Assembly: GCF_038502225.1 (NCBI RefSeq)
Contig: NC_091292.1
Span: 101,677,664 to 101,741,663, forward strand
Origin: Cherax quadricarinatus
Lineage: Eukaryota; Arthropoda; Malacostraca; Decapoda; Parastacidae
Length of the DNA stretch: 64,000 nucleotides
Reading direction: 5' to 3'
The notes under the pieces are model-generated. The model made no database searches and was not told the origin of the DNA. It was given only the letters and a program-made list of their open reading frames with translations. Positions 30,923-42,121 of the stretch are shown here, piece by piece. Position 1 is the first letter of the stretch, and every line of letters begins with the position of its first letter. The position numbers and the translations under genes are program-made.

Positions 30923-31682
30923 CTAGGAAGGTATTTAGTTATCAGTTCAGCAACTCAAAAATATGCTTCCAGTGATAAGAAACACCCATTATTAGGTACA
31001 TTAAGAAACAGAAAACTGAAACTGGGAAAGCTTCCTTGTTAAAAAAAAAAAAAAAAAAAAGCTCCTTCATAATCCAGGAAAATGCAATTAAAGCAATTAA
31101 CTACACTGTTTACATTTATCAGGTTACTCTAATACTTCAAGCAGGAAAATGCCAGTAAAACTATTTTAAAACAATTAGGACAAATTCATCTAAGAGCAAT
31201 AAAGTATTTTCAATAATTACAATGCCAAATACAATTAAGAAGCAGAATAGAATTTCACATTTTCAATTGTCACATAGCAATTAAAAAAAAAAGGGCTTAA
31301 CACAAAGAACTGGTTTATAGTTGACCCCTGAAGAACACTTATACACAGATTTTTTTCAATGTACTGGAAAATTTTTTGAAGATTTGTGACTGAAAAAATT
31401 AAGAGAGTTAATGTCATGCGTAAAATATATGTAGATACTAGTCCATTTTATCATTTACTACCATAAAATATACATAAATCCACTATAAAAGTTAAAATTT
31501 ATCAAAACTTAAGCGCACAAACAATTACAGATCATACGTGTTCCATTCGCAGCTGAGAGAAATGTAAACTAAAAGATGCAATATTAAATCACGAATAAAC
31601 ATGAATTGTTTTTTTCATTTTTGACATTTAGCATTAGTAATACGCATAACATCTACAGTGTTCTGTATCATATAAGACAATA

Positions 31683-32725
31683 CAGTGGTACTGTGACTTA
31701 CGAGTTTAATCCGTTCCCTGACCTAGCTCGTAACTCAATCTGCTCGTATATCAAATCAACTTTCCTCAGTGAAATTAACTGAAATGCCATTAATCCGTTT
31801 CAGTGTAATTCCTGTTCTCGGGAGGCACGAGAAAATACTTAAATTTAACGCTAATGTCAACTCTATGGCTTATTTATATATCGCAATTCATTTAATGTGA
31901 CATAATAAACAATATAAATAAAACGGAAACATGATATATACTTTAGAATGAATAAAATATGTCATTATGTGACGAGTGGTGGCGGCCACTCCAGCTCCCG
32001 CTCTTACTATATCTTACCATTCTTCCCCTTCTGAAAATGCAGTGTTTGTGAGGGTAACTGCACTAGATCACTAGTTTCATAAGGAAAACACTGAAACAAT
32101 GTATTTAAAAAGAAGAAATATTGTATAAAAACATAAAACATAATAAAGAATGTAAAGAAATAAACTGGTTTTATATAGTGTACATATTTACCTTGGAGAA
32201 CAGATGGAGGTAGAGGGTGGAAAAGATAGGCTACTTGCTACACTCTTAATGCTACACTTTATTACTTGGCTGGTGCTATAGCCTTTATCAACTCCTCCTG
32301 CTTTAGTATTGTATATCTAGTGGAAGTACTACGCTTGTACTGCCTGGCCAAGTCCACAACCCACACACCTCACTCGTGTTTATCTATGATTTCATTCTTT
32401 AATTCAATGGGCCTCATCCTCTTTTTCTTCTCAGCACTGTCCTTTGCACTTACTTTCTTTGGAGCCATGGTTAGAAAAAAGAAATTTGGCAAAATGACTG
32501 CACAAAATGCAAGCACAACACAAGAGAAATGCTTCCACAGCGAGGTAAACACATGCACTGCTGAGTAGATGTTGTGGAGTTCTCTGCGCCAACTAGTGGT
32601 GGCATTCAGAAGATTGCTCATAACTCTGATTTTGGCTCATAACTCAGAGCAAAAAATCGACCAAGCACCAGCTCATAACTCGAAAAACTCGTATGTTCGG
32701 GCACTCATAAGTCAAGGTTCCACTG
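31683..32725 (-). mobile_element. Internally deleted Tigger-like element
   Basis: Starts CAGTGGTACTGTGACTTACG and ends GTTCCACTG, flanked by TA (31681-31682, 32726-32727). Near its right end, minus strand, a remnant encodes MAPKKVSAKDSAEKKKRMRP, the start of a Tigger transposase (ATG near 32468). The catalytic part is gone. Sits in GPS2 intron 6. Confidence 0.8.
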
Positions 32726-32727
32726 TA

Positions 32728-33790
32728 TTGATGAAGGTACTGACAGACAATTCATCTTATAAACAAAGTAAAGTTATGGTATTGATGAATATTGTACAGT
32801 ACTGTAAATGTATTTTCTCTTTTTTTTTTTTTTAAGAAAATCATAAGGAAATCTCTAGCTTACTTTATTGTATATAAAGTATACAGTATATTATACATAT
32901 AACATACAAAAATGTGTGTTAAACCACTGTTTGTTATCAGAAAGGCTTCTGGTTAGTAGTTAAGTTTATGGGGGACTCAAAAGTTATATGCAGATTTTCA
33001 GGTGTAGGGGGTCAGCGCCCCTAACCCCCCCGTGTTGTTCAAGGGTCAACTATATTATATAATAAGTATATAAAGGAACAAATGCAATCTCTAACGATAA
33101 TTATAGAATTTAAAAATTCACTTTTAAAATAAATAATTTGCTACTTAAGTATGTTCTGACAATTATCTTACAAAATACTTTAGGTATTCTCGCCATTAAG
33201 AGCCTAAATACACTTTTTTAATGAGTTCAAAAATCACTGTCAGGGGAGAATGCTTTTTAGTTTAAATAATTTTAATAAATTATTTATCCAAGTGCTAATT
33301 TCAATATTTTATGATTCTACTAAGTACACAAAGAATAAAAATATTTCATACAGTGGATAGCTTCATGTCTCTCCTCATGAAGTCAGGTATTATAGCCAAG
33401 TTAGCCATAGACGAAGTGCTACTTACTCCTTGCTACAAGTTTCCTAGTTATATTAGGGCTATTGTATATGAAATAAAAAAAAAAAATCCTTTCAGTTGGA
33501 ACAATAATTTTAAAGTATCTTCGTAACACATTTCAACATCAAACTATCACATAGCCTACAGAGCCTGTATAGAAGATCTTAAGTCTGAAGACACGACTAC
33601 AAAATGACTCCCAAAGCAAGGCAATATTGCTAATACAGACTGAAAACATTAAAAATTCCCCACAGGGACTGATATGAGGTGACATGATTATCAAATGAAA
33701 GATCATAAAAGAATACTATACAAGAAAACAAAGATGATTTTTAGCACCATCAACCAGAACAACAGGCTAAATAATGCAAAAAAATATATA
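32728..33790. other. GPS2 intron 6, unannotated stretch
   Basis: A/T-rich, with homopolymer runs. No gene, exon or repeat family recognised. Confidence 0.5.
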
Positions 33791-34119
33791 CACCTACCAT
33801 CCGACTTATGACCGAGTTCGGTTCCGAGAAACCGGTCGTAAGTCGAAATGGTCGTAAGTCGAAATGGTCGTAAGTCGAACTTTACTACTGAATATCAACA
33901 AAACACTTTTGTAATGACTTTATTTTATTGTTTTATTTTGGTATTTCATGTTTTACTTTACTTTTTATGTTGTTAGTACTGTATTTTATACTGTAAGGTT
34001 TAGGATAAACACTATGTACAACACAAATAGTTGTTTATTTCCCAGAAATTTGGCATAAAAAACACGGTCATAAGTCGAGTGGTCGTAAGTCGAGCAGGTC
34101 GTAAGTTGGATGGTAGGTG
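33791..34119. mobile_element. 329-bp MITE
   Basis: Ends CACCTACCATCCGACTTATG and CGTAAGTTGGATGGTAGGTG form inverted repeats of about 20 bp with two mismatches. Flanked by TATA on both sides (TA duplication). Inside both ends GGTCGTAAGTCGA recurs several times, a subterminal repeat typical of transposase-binding sites. No ORF. Confidence 0.8.
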
Positions 34120-34942
34120 TATATATATTTAAATCTAGACTCAAAAATATAATATTTGAACTTTCTCCCTAATTAATTTCATGCCTAAAGTTTTATATGA
34201 CTGATTTTTATACGACTGATTATTTATTATATGACCGATTTTAGCCATCATTTGAACAAAGCTTGTCTACCATCATACCCAATGAAGAATAAATGTCAAT
34301 ACCACAGTTAGAACAACACACAAATAACCTGCACTTAAGAGATGAAACTTATGACAACATTTCAGTCCATCCTCAACAAACGTCAAACCACAACTAAGCA
34401 AGAAAATGCAGAGCAGACCAGAACACAGGTTGGAAGAGAGGATGGGCGAAGAAGAGAATAATAATATAATAATAATGTAGTTAGCAGCGGCAGCAGAGGC
34501 GGCAATTAATAGTAAAGAGGTACAGTACATACCACATATTATGCAACATATACTCACCCAATTCTAACAGGTCTAGCTCTCTTCTACATCACAAATTTTA
34601 TTAGTACACTACAGTGATAAATTATGTAAATCAGGAACTTTACAAATGCAATAAGTAAATGAACATATTGTGTGATATAAAATAAAGTTAACATAAAATA
34701 ACATGAAAACAATTTTATGTTGTAATCCAAATCAAGATACTCAAATGTTGCTTAACAGGGTGTACAAGTTTGAAAAATGCGATATAATAGCAGAACCCTA
34801 AAGCTAAGAAAAAACAGAACTGTCTGTAGTTGAACTAAAAAAGAAAATGCCCGCATAAATAAAGCAAGATACAAAATTCAACAAAAAAAAAAATTGATGA
34901 GTTATATAACTGCTATAAACACTAGGTAGGCAAAATACCCAC
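34120..34942. other. GPS2 intron 6, remainder
   Basis: No feature recognised between the MITE and exon 6; A/T-rich. Confidence 0.5.
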
Positions 34943-35112
34943 CCCCGGATGTGGTTGTTGCACTGGTAATACCCCAGAGTGGAGAGCCAAATGTGATCTC
35001 ACAGTTGGCTGGAAATACTTCTCTTGTCCCCCCTCCTGAGGTGGCAGGAAACTACTGCCTCCTGGCTTGCCTTTGTGGTCCATAGGTTGGTGAAGAGTTG
35101 CAACATGAGCAG
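34943..35112 (-). CDS. GPS2: GPS2 exon 6
   Basis: Acceptor TTTTTATCACAG before CTGCTCATGTTGC; donor CCGGGG|GTGGGT. Starts in phase 1 and ends in phase 0. Encodes AAHVATLHQPMDHKGKPGG and a Pro/Gln/His-rich stretch (QEKYFQPTVRSHLALHSG, LPVQQPHPG), low-complexity like the C-terminal half of known GPS2. Confidence 0.82.
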
Positions 35113-35752
35113 CTGTGATAAAAACATAATATTAAGGATGGACAAAGGCAAATGGGGACATGAGAATATCGAAACACACAGTTTTAAAATGTGTATACAT
35201 TTTTTTTTTCCAGATTGAAGCATTTTAAAACAAATACCAATAGTTATATAAAGCATGACCATAATACATCTCTACAAACAATTAACCTCCTTTAACTTGT
35301 AAAGTATACAGCACAGTACAGTACAAGAGAAAAGTGAGCCAAGCACAAAATGGCCAACCAGTTTTAAATGCCTTTAGCTCACCTAATTATTACTAAATGA
35401 TAAAGAATATATTTGCACAAGTTACAGAACCTTCAAAAATAAAAATTGATCATTGTGAGAAAAAAAACACTGTGCTTGTAAAATGCTTATTTGTGATTAG
35501 GTAAGACTATTTTCCAGTGAGCCTGCAAGTGTGACTCAGCCTGACATCGTGATGACCAGTGTTAGCCCTAGCTAAAGTATGCCTTAGTTTTTGGTTTGGG
35601 CTTCAGTGTTAAATAAGATCATTTACTTTGCCTTTAGACCAGCATTTTACACAGCGAGGCATGTCCTCCATAGGAGTCATGAGTGACTTAACACAGGTGC
35701 TACAAGTAGCTTGCATTGAAATGAGAATATTGTAGCTTTCTGGTATCTTCAG

Positions 35753-35811
35753 GTCAGTGCTGTATGACCCTTGTGGGTTTAGTGCTTTGTTTTGATTGTA
35801 GTAGTAATGCC
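35753..35811 (+). mobile_element. Tail-only LINE D insertion in GPS2 intron 5
   Basis: ATCTTCAG at 35745-35752 and 35812-35819 surrounds GTCAGTGCTGTATGACCCTT, the rest of the tail motif and GTAGTAGTAATGCC. Confidence 0.65.
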
Positions 35812-35883
35812 ATCTTCAGATGTTATAAATGTGCACATATCACCTGTTTTATGGTTTTTTATTTCATGTGTTACAAATTTACT

Positions 35884-36046
35884 ATGGGGAAGTGGAACAG
35901 AACTCTTCCTCCATAAACCACTAAAATGCTGGGAGTGAGGGGCTAGTAACCCCTTCTCCTACATACATTACTAAATTTATAAACAAGCTGTTTCTTTTTG
36001 GGTCACCCTGCCTCGGTGGGATATGGCCAGTTGGAAAAAAAAAATC
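35884..36046 (+). mobile_element. Mini-RTE: 5' UTR joined to 3' tail
   Basis: ATGGGGAAGTGGAACAGAAC ... GGGGCTAGTAACCCCTTCTC matches the RTE 5' UTR (compare 29104-29204, minus strand), then jumps near 35985 to the 3' end GGTCACCCTGCCTCGGTGGG and GGCCAGTTGG plus poly-A. About 160 bp and non-coding: a short non-autonomous derivative. Confidence 0.75.
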
Positions 36047-36647
36047 ACTCAAAGCCACTGGAACTTGTAGCATAAAACACAGGTACTGCTTCATATATTC
36101 TAGTCTTGACTGGATTTTTACATACATTTTAAAATTGTTCCTGTATAGTTTCTATCATGGCAGCCTCCTAACAATTCTGGTAAAAAGACTACAGCATATA
36201 CAGAGAAGATTTTAAAAAAATAAAAAAAATTTAAACACTTAACCCTTCAACTGCCACATATGATCAACGTTTAAATTCTAGCTGCCTCAAAATGGCTGTG
36301 ATTGGGAATGTTAGGCCTACACAGGATAAGGTAAGCTTAGACAACTGGTATGTGCACCAGCAAAAACTTCCTTTGCCACACTGGGCATTGTCAAAAGTCT
36401 GCTTCAAGGTACCATACCAGCATGTCTCGTCAATGACAATCCCTCACTCTACAGCTATTGGCCATCTGCTATTTGCCCTGACTGAATCTAGTACATAGTG
36501 AAAATTGTGATGAGGACTTGGAGTTGTATGAATATGAAGATAGTGTGTGTGCTGCTGCCACTACAGATGACCCATCAAACAAGAAAAATCCTGATGAACT
36601 TTGAACCATTACATAACACAACTTTTTCCTCTGAGAAGAAATATGCC

Positions 36648-38655
36648 CAGTTTTGGAGTGAGATTAACAAGTTAAGAAAGCCTAGAGAACAAATGGATTT
36701 GTCAGTTAAAAATAGGAGAGGAGAGTTATTAAATGGAGAGTTAGAGGTATTGGGAAGATGGAGGGAATATTTTGAGGAATTGTTAAATGTTAATGAAGAT
36801 AGGGAAGCTGTGATTTCGTGCATAGGGCAAGGAGGAATAACATCTTGTAGGAGTGAGGAAGAGCCAGTTGTGAGTGTGGGGGAAGTTCGTGAGGCAGTAG
36901 GTAAAATGAAAGGGGGTAAGGCAGCCGGGATTGATGGGATAAAGATAGAAATGTTAAAAGCAGGTGGGGATATAGTTTTGGAGTGGTTGGTGCAATTATT
37001 TAATAAATGTATAGAAGAGGGTAAGGTACCTAGGGATTGGCAGAGAGCATGCATAGTTCCTTTGTATAAAGGCAAAGGGGATAAAAGAGAGTGCAAAAAT
37101 TATAAGGGGATAAGTCTGTTGAGTATACCTGATAAAGTGTATGGTAGAGTTATAATTGAAAGAATTAAGAGTAAGACGGAGAATAGGATAGCAGATGAAC
37201 AAGGAGGCTTTAGGAAAGGTAGAGGGTGTGTGGACCAGGTGTTTACAGTGAAACATATAAGTGAACAGTATTTAGATAAGGCTAAAGAGGTCTTTGTGGC
37301 ATTTATGGATTTGGAAAAGGCGTATGACAGGGTGGATAGGGGGGCAATGTGGCAGATGTTGCAAGTGTATGGTGTAGGAGGTAGGTTACTGAAAGCAGTG
37401 AAGAGTTTTTACGAGGATAGTGAGGCTCAAGTTAGAGTATGTAGGAAAGAGGGAAATTTTTTCCCAGTAAAAGTAGGCCTTAGACAAGGATGTGTGATGT
37501 CACCGTGGATGTTTAATATATTTATAGATGGGGTTGTAAGAGAAGTAAATGCGAGGGTCTTGGCAAGAGGCATGGAGTTAAAAGATAAAGAATCACACAC
37601 AAAGTGGGAGTTGTCACAGCTGCTCTTTGCTGATGACACTGTGCTCTTGGGAGATTCAGAAGAGAAGTTGCAGAGATTGGTGGATGAATTTGGTAGGGTG
37701 TGCAAAAGAAGAAAATTAAAGGTGAATACAGGAAAGAGTAAGGTTATGAGGATAACAAAAAGATTAGGTGATGAAAGATTGGATATCAGATTGGAGGGAG
37801 AGAGTATGGAGGAGGTGAACGTATTCAGATATTTGGGAGTGGACGTGTCAGCGGATGGGTCTATGAAAGATGAGGTGAATCATAGAATTGATGAGGGAAA
37901 AAGAGTGAGTGGTGCACTTAGGAGTCTGTGGAGACAAAGAACTTTGTCCTTGGAGGCAAAGAGGGGAATGTATGAGAGTATAGTTTTACCAACACTCTTA
38001 TATGGGTGTGAAGCGTGGGTGATGAATGTTGCAGCGAGGAGAAGGCTGGAGGCAGTGGAGATGTCATGTCTGAGGGCAATGTGTGGTGTGAATATAATGC
38101 AGAGAATTCGTAGTTTGGAAGTTAGGAGGAGGTGCGGGATTACCAAAACTGTTGTCCAGAGGGCTGAGGAAGGGTTGTTGAGGTGGTTCGGACATGTAGA
38201 GAGAATGGAGCAAAACAGAATGACTTCAAGAGTGTATCAGTCTGTAGTGGAAGGAAGGCGGGGTAGGGGTCGGCCTAGGAAAGGTTGGAGGGAGGGGGTA
38301 AAGGAGGTTTTGTGCGCGAGGGGCTTGGACTTCCAGCAGGCATGCGTGAGCGTGTTTGATAGGAGTGAATGGAGACAAATGGTTTTTAATACTTGACGTG
38401 CTGTTGAAGTGTGAGCAAAGTAACATTTATGAAGGGATTCAGGGAAACCGGCAGGCCGGACTTGAGTCCTGGAGATGGGAAGTACAGTGCCTGCACTCTG
38501 AAGGAGGGGTGTTAATGTTGCAGTTTAAAAATTGTAGTGTAAAGCACCCTTCTGGCAAGACAGTGATGGAGTGAATGATGCTGAAAGTTTTTCTTTTTCG
38601 GGCCACCCTGCCTTGGTGGGAATCGGCCAGTGCGATAATAATAAAAAAAAAAATA
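36648..38655 (+). mobile_element. RTE-clade LINE (A1), 5' truncated
   Basis: Starts inside the linker at TTTTGGAGTGAGATTAAC, includes RT, C-terminal domain and 3' UTR, and ends GGCCAGTGCGATAATAATAA plus A-tail at about 38655. Sits in GPS2 intron 5 in antisense direction. Confidence 0.9.
36651..38396 (+). CDS. RTE reverse transcriptase, open but 5' truncated
   Basis: About 581 codons without stop: FWSEINKLRKPRE, GKAAGIDGIK, NYKGISLLSIPDK, FMDLEKAYDRVDR, RQGCVMSPWMFN, LLFADDTVLLGD, LLYGCEAW, GRRGRGRPRKGW, ending in TGA 38394-38396. The endonuclease is missing, so it cannot move on its own. The frame runs on upstream to 36498 through unrelated sequence; that part is chance. Nearly identical to 26139-29045, hence recent. 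Confidence 0.85.
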   Translation, partial: FWSEINKLRKPREQMDLSVKNRRGELLNGELEVLGRWREYFEELLNVNEDREAVISCIGQGGITSCRSEEEPVVSVGEVREAVGKMKGGKAAGIDGIKIEMLKAGGDIVLEWLVQLFNKCIEEGKVPRDWQRACIVPLYKGKGDKRECKNYKGISLLSIPDKVYGRVIIERIKSKTENRIADEQGGFRKGRGCVDQVFTVKHISEQYLDKAKEVFVAFMDLEKAYDRVDRGAMWQMLQVYGVGGRLLKAVKSFYEDSEAQVRVCRKEGNFFPVKVGLRQGCVMSPWMFNIFIDGVVREVNARVLARGMELKDKESHTKWELSQLLFADDTVLLGDSEEKLQRLVDEFGRVCKRRKLKVNTGKSKVMRITKRLGDERLDIRLEGESMEEVNVFRYLGVDVSADGSMKDEVNHRIDEGKRVSGALRSLWRQRTLSLEAKRGMYESIVLPTLLYGCEAWVMNVAARRRLEAVEMSCLRAMCGVNIMQRIRSLEVRRRCGITKTVVQRAEEGLLRWFGHVERMEQNRMTSRVYQSVVEGRRGRGRPRKGWREGVKEVLCARGLDFQQACVSVFDRSEWRQMVFNT

Positions 38656-39130
38656 TAATGTGTTATGTATGTTTGAATACCAGAAAAACAAGGAATGCAA
38701 GGGGACATGATTCATGATTCACTGTTCATGAACTCAAGCATAATGTACGGTGTATGGTGGTCACAGTGAATGTATAATGTATGTGCATATAATACACAAG
38801 AAAAAAAAGTACCAAGAGTGAACAATGTCAGCAAAAAAAAATTCAGATAAGAAATAATTAGTTAATGAAGACTAAATATCCCGTAGATATGGTCTGAAAA
38901 AATATAATAATATACTAATCACACATGCATGTTTTAAAAAGAAAAAAAATGAAAAATGGGTCACTTCCAGAAACTTTAAGCAACTATTTCTTGCTAAGTT
39001 TTAATCCGATTTTCACTTTTTCATTTTTAACGTGTAAAATCAAGGCAGATTTTTTGGTAAAAAAAAAATACAAAAATATTTTAGCACTATAATACAATTT
39101 TATTTTACCCCAATGGAATTTAAGGGTTAA

Positions 39131-40616
39131 TGTGGTCTTTCACCATCAATTTCTGAAAAATGTGACAATGAGATTACAGTGTCATCTGGTTCATCCAATA
39201 CTGCAGCACACAAACAAAAATTATCATATGTGAATGAAAACTTATGAAATCCATTCTTTTCCTTGGAAGTGTAGATATGGAAGATATTGTTCCAGTCATG
39301 GTATTGTACCTTTTTTTTTTAATTTTTACGGACAAAAATTTTTTGTAATTATTAATTATACAAGGTATACTGTATATCATATGAAGTACATGATGGGGCA
39401 CTTATTTTATATCAAAATGTATATGGGTTATAAAAAAAAACAGCATTTTTAAGAAAAAAAAAAACAGTATTCCTCAAACTCAGATCAACAGAAATAAATT
39501 TGGCAAGATCAGTTTACCACACACAGAAACGTAGGAAAATATCAGCAAATTCAGTTTGAAAATTTATTTTATAATCTTGGGAAACTACTAGCTTATTCAG
39601 GCTAGAGATAGCAAGAGACTCATTTTCCAGTATAATAATACCTCATACTAACGTTTCGCATGAAGTACAGCGATAAGCTAGCGAGTAACAACAGGCAGAG
39701 TTAAAATACCAATCAAAATTATATAGTATAATATGAAATCTCAATATTGGAGAAAAAATGCCTAAAGCATTCTCATTAAAATATTGATTTTTGAAGACAT
39801 TTTGATGGAACAACTATTTATATCTAAGAGCATTCTATAGGTCATTTATTCTACATATAATTCCAGTAAGCTACTTAAACTAAACATGAACGATAATACT
39901 TATTCAGTACTTGTATACTGTAGAGTACCTAATGAATATATTTTTCTCAATCACATATTAGCCATATGTAAATAAAGGTCGACCCCCAACATTGGGAAAG
40001 AGCTAAAAGAGTAACGTGCATAATTATTGCTGAAATGGATACATACATGATGAATCTTCAAGAATGTACAAAATAAATTAACCACTACAAAATAAAATTT
40101 AGGATCTCACTACAAGTAGTGCAAAATGAGACTGCACTTGCATTTTAATAATGGATAGGTAGACTGCCTTTAAAGTACAGTACCTGGATTTAAAGACAGT
40201 CGTGAATAGCTAATACTGAAACTACAAAACACAGAAGGAATGAAAAGAAAATTATTATAGAGAATAACAGATCTGCTTAAAAAGAAACTGATTAGTAATA
40301 CTAGGTAAAATCCTGGCAAGCTTCATAATTTACAAAGATTTGCCAGAAAGAATAAAAAATAGAATAATGCAAAGACCTATTCTAAAATAAAATTGTCAAA
40401 TCCATGCATATAATTATTCTGAGCAAAGGTGGTGGATATGAAACCCTGCAAGAAAATACTGTGTGAGGATAAACTGAAATATTAACAACAACAAATAATA
40501 GTAACAAATCTTAATAAAAATAAACATTTTCAGAAAGACAGATGAAAAAAATAATTACAGTACTGTACATAGAAAATAATAACCAGTAATACCTTGTTAA
40601 AGCAATAGGTACTTAC
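39131..40616. other. GPS2 intron 5, unannotated stretch
   Basis: A/T-rich intronic DNA with homopolymer runs. Nothing recognised. Confidence 0.5.
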
Positions 40617-40844
40617 CTCGACTACTTTGCATATAAACAGGCTGGAGGTGTTTGTCATCTCGAGTAGGAGGTTGTTGGGGTTGGGAAGGAGTGGGAGGGT
40701 TGGTGTGGGTTGGTGCTGCAGGTGGGAGATAGGCCACAGCCTGTGAGGTGGGCTGGTACTGGCTGGAGCTGCCATGAGCCTGAGTGGACCCATGGTAGTA
40801 AGGAGCCTGTCCCGCCACGTACACATTACTTGCACTCCCTGCCT
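40617..40844 (-). CDS. GPS2: GPS2 exon 5
   Basis: Acceptor CACTTGCACAG before AGGCAGGGAG; donor GTCGAG|GTAAGT. Phase 1 to phase 1, 228 nt. Encodes GSASNVYVAGQAPYYHG, then a Ser/Gln/Pro-rich run (SSQYQPTSQAVAYLPP; PTPSQPQQPPTRDD). The Tyr/His/Gln/Pro composition matches the middle of GPS2, thought to be disordered. Confidence 0.87.
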
Positions 40845-41974
40845 CTGTGCAAGTGCACCAAATCACACAAATGGGTATGTTAGCAAGGCAAAAATAATGA
40901 GGAGAGAGATTGTGGGAAATCTGAAACAAAATGGAATACAGTACTTACCTCTTGTTCAATATGAAGCACAACTAATTAGAACAATCTGTTAAGTCCAAAA
41001 CTATCTTAAAATGTTAATGGAACCAGCAAGAATTTGACCCATAAAAATGTGACAATTTCATCTATTGCTAAATTACAATGAAGTTTAACCAATTATATTT
41101 TAAATACAAAGTAGCATTTTCCAATAATTATCTCTTTACTCTATACAATAGTTTCATTACAGTATGGTACCAAAGCATCCCTTTTTTTTTCTTTCCTTTT
41201 TTTTTTAACAGTTATTTCCTACCCAGGCAGCGAGATCAAAAGAAAACACATTCAACATCACTGCTCCTTAGTCCTCTTTCTACAAGTGCACAAGCCTCAC
41301 AGTCCAAAATCACAATGAACCACATCCTCATCCATACTCTCTACATCGAAAGCTGAAATTCAGGTGCCATACTTTCCACCTCCAAAGCTTAAATCCAGCT
41401 AAATAATTTCTCAGAATCAATAACCACTCTTGTCAAACTGTATAACTGGTGCATCTTTATTGACCATGACTTAAAAACATTTACCTCTAATCTGTATTAT
41501 TTTTATCCAATCAGTGGAACAGAAACAATACTAAATTTCACTCATAATGAGCAAGTATCAAAGGTTTATAATAAATTCAAGCCACTTTCAACTTCTTGGT
41601 AGTCTCTTTCACCTAAGCCTCTTAGTTTTGATCAGGTGAGTCTGTTTTCCAACTTACTTGATTATTAAAGTACATACATTTTCAATTCCCCTTTCCTCCT
41701 TTTTTCTGTGATTAATATTAAATAGGCTTATCACTATCCTATTTACTGACATGCATATTAAAAAGTCTAATAAGTCATCGAGCAACTTCTCCAACCACCA
41801 ACCATTTAATAACTTAATTGTTAACAAATTAATTCACAAATTTGCCAGCTTCCTTTCTACCTAATCCCCATGATGCTAAAACAGGCCATGAATGGATGTT
41901 GTTCAATGATCTATACATGAATGCCACTTTTTTACTGGTTATGCATAACATCATATCTCCTATTTACTTCTGAG
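40845..41974. other. GPS2 intron 4, start
   Basis: A/T-rich. A very diverged, reverse-oriented LINE 3'-UTR-like segment may lie at about 41200-41400; not certain. Otherwise nothing recognised. Confidence 0.4.
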
Positions 41975-42121
41975 ATAAGAACATAAGAAAGGAGAAACAC
42001 TGCAGGAGGCCTGTTGGCCCATACTAGGCAGGTCCTTTACAATTCATCCCACTAACAAAACATTTGCCCAACCCAATTTTCAATGCTACCCAAGAAATAA
42101 GCTTTGATGTGAAAGTCCCAC

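Larger units (their letters stand above)
36243..39126. mobile_element. Candidate piggyBac-type element carrying an RTE copy
   Basis: TTAA (36239-36242) then CCCTTCAACTGCC at the left; GGAATTTAAGGG then TTAA (39127-39130) at the right. TTAA duplication and CCCT-type ends are characteristic of piggyBac. The inverted repeats are short and imperfect, and only fragments of coding sequence (an acidic stretch near 36490-36590) could be remnants. The RTE copy occupies most of it. Confidence 0.4.

Noticed and set aside
36498..36650. N-terminal extension of the RTE ORF at 36651-38396
   Set aside because: This part does not match other RTE copies. It is intron or piggyBac-like sequence that happens to be in frame.
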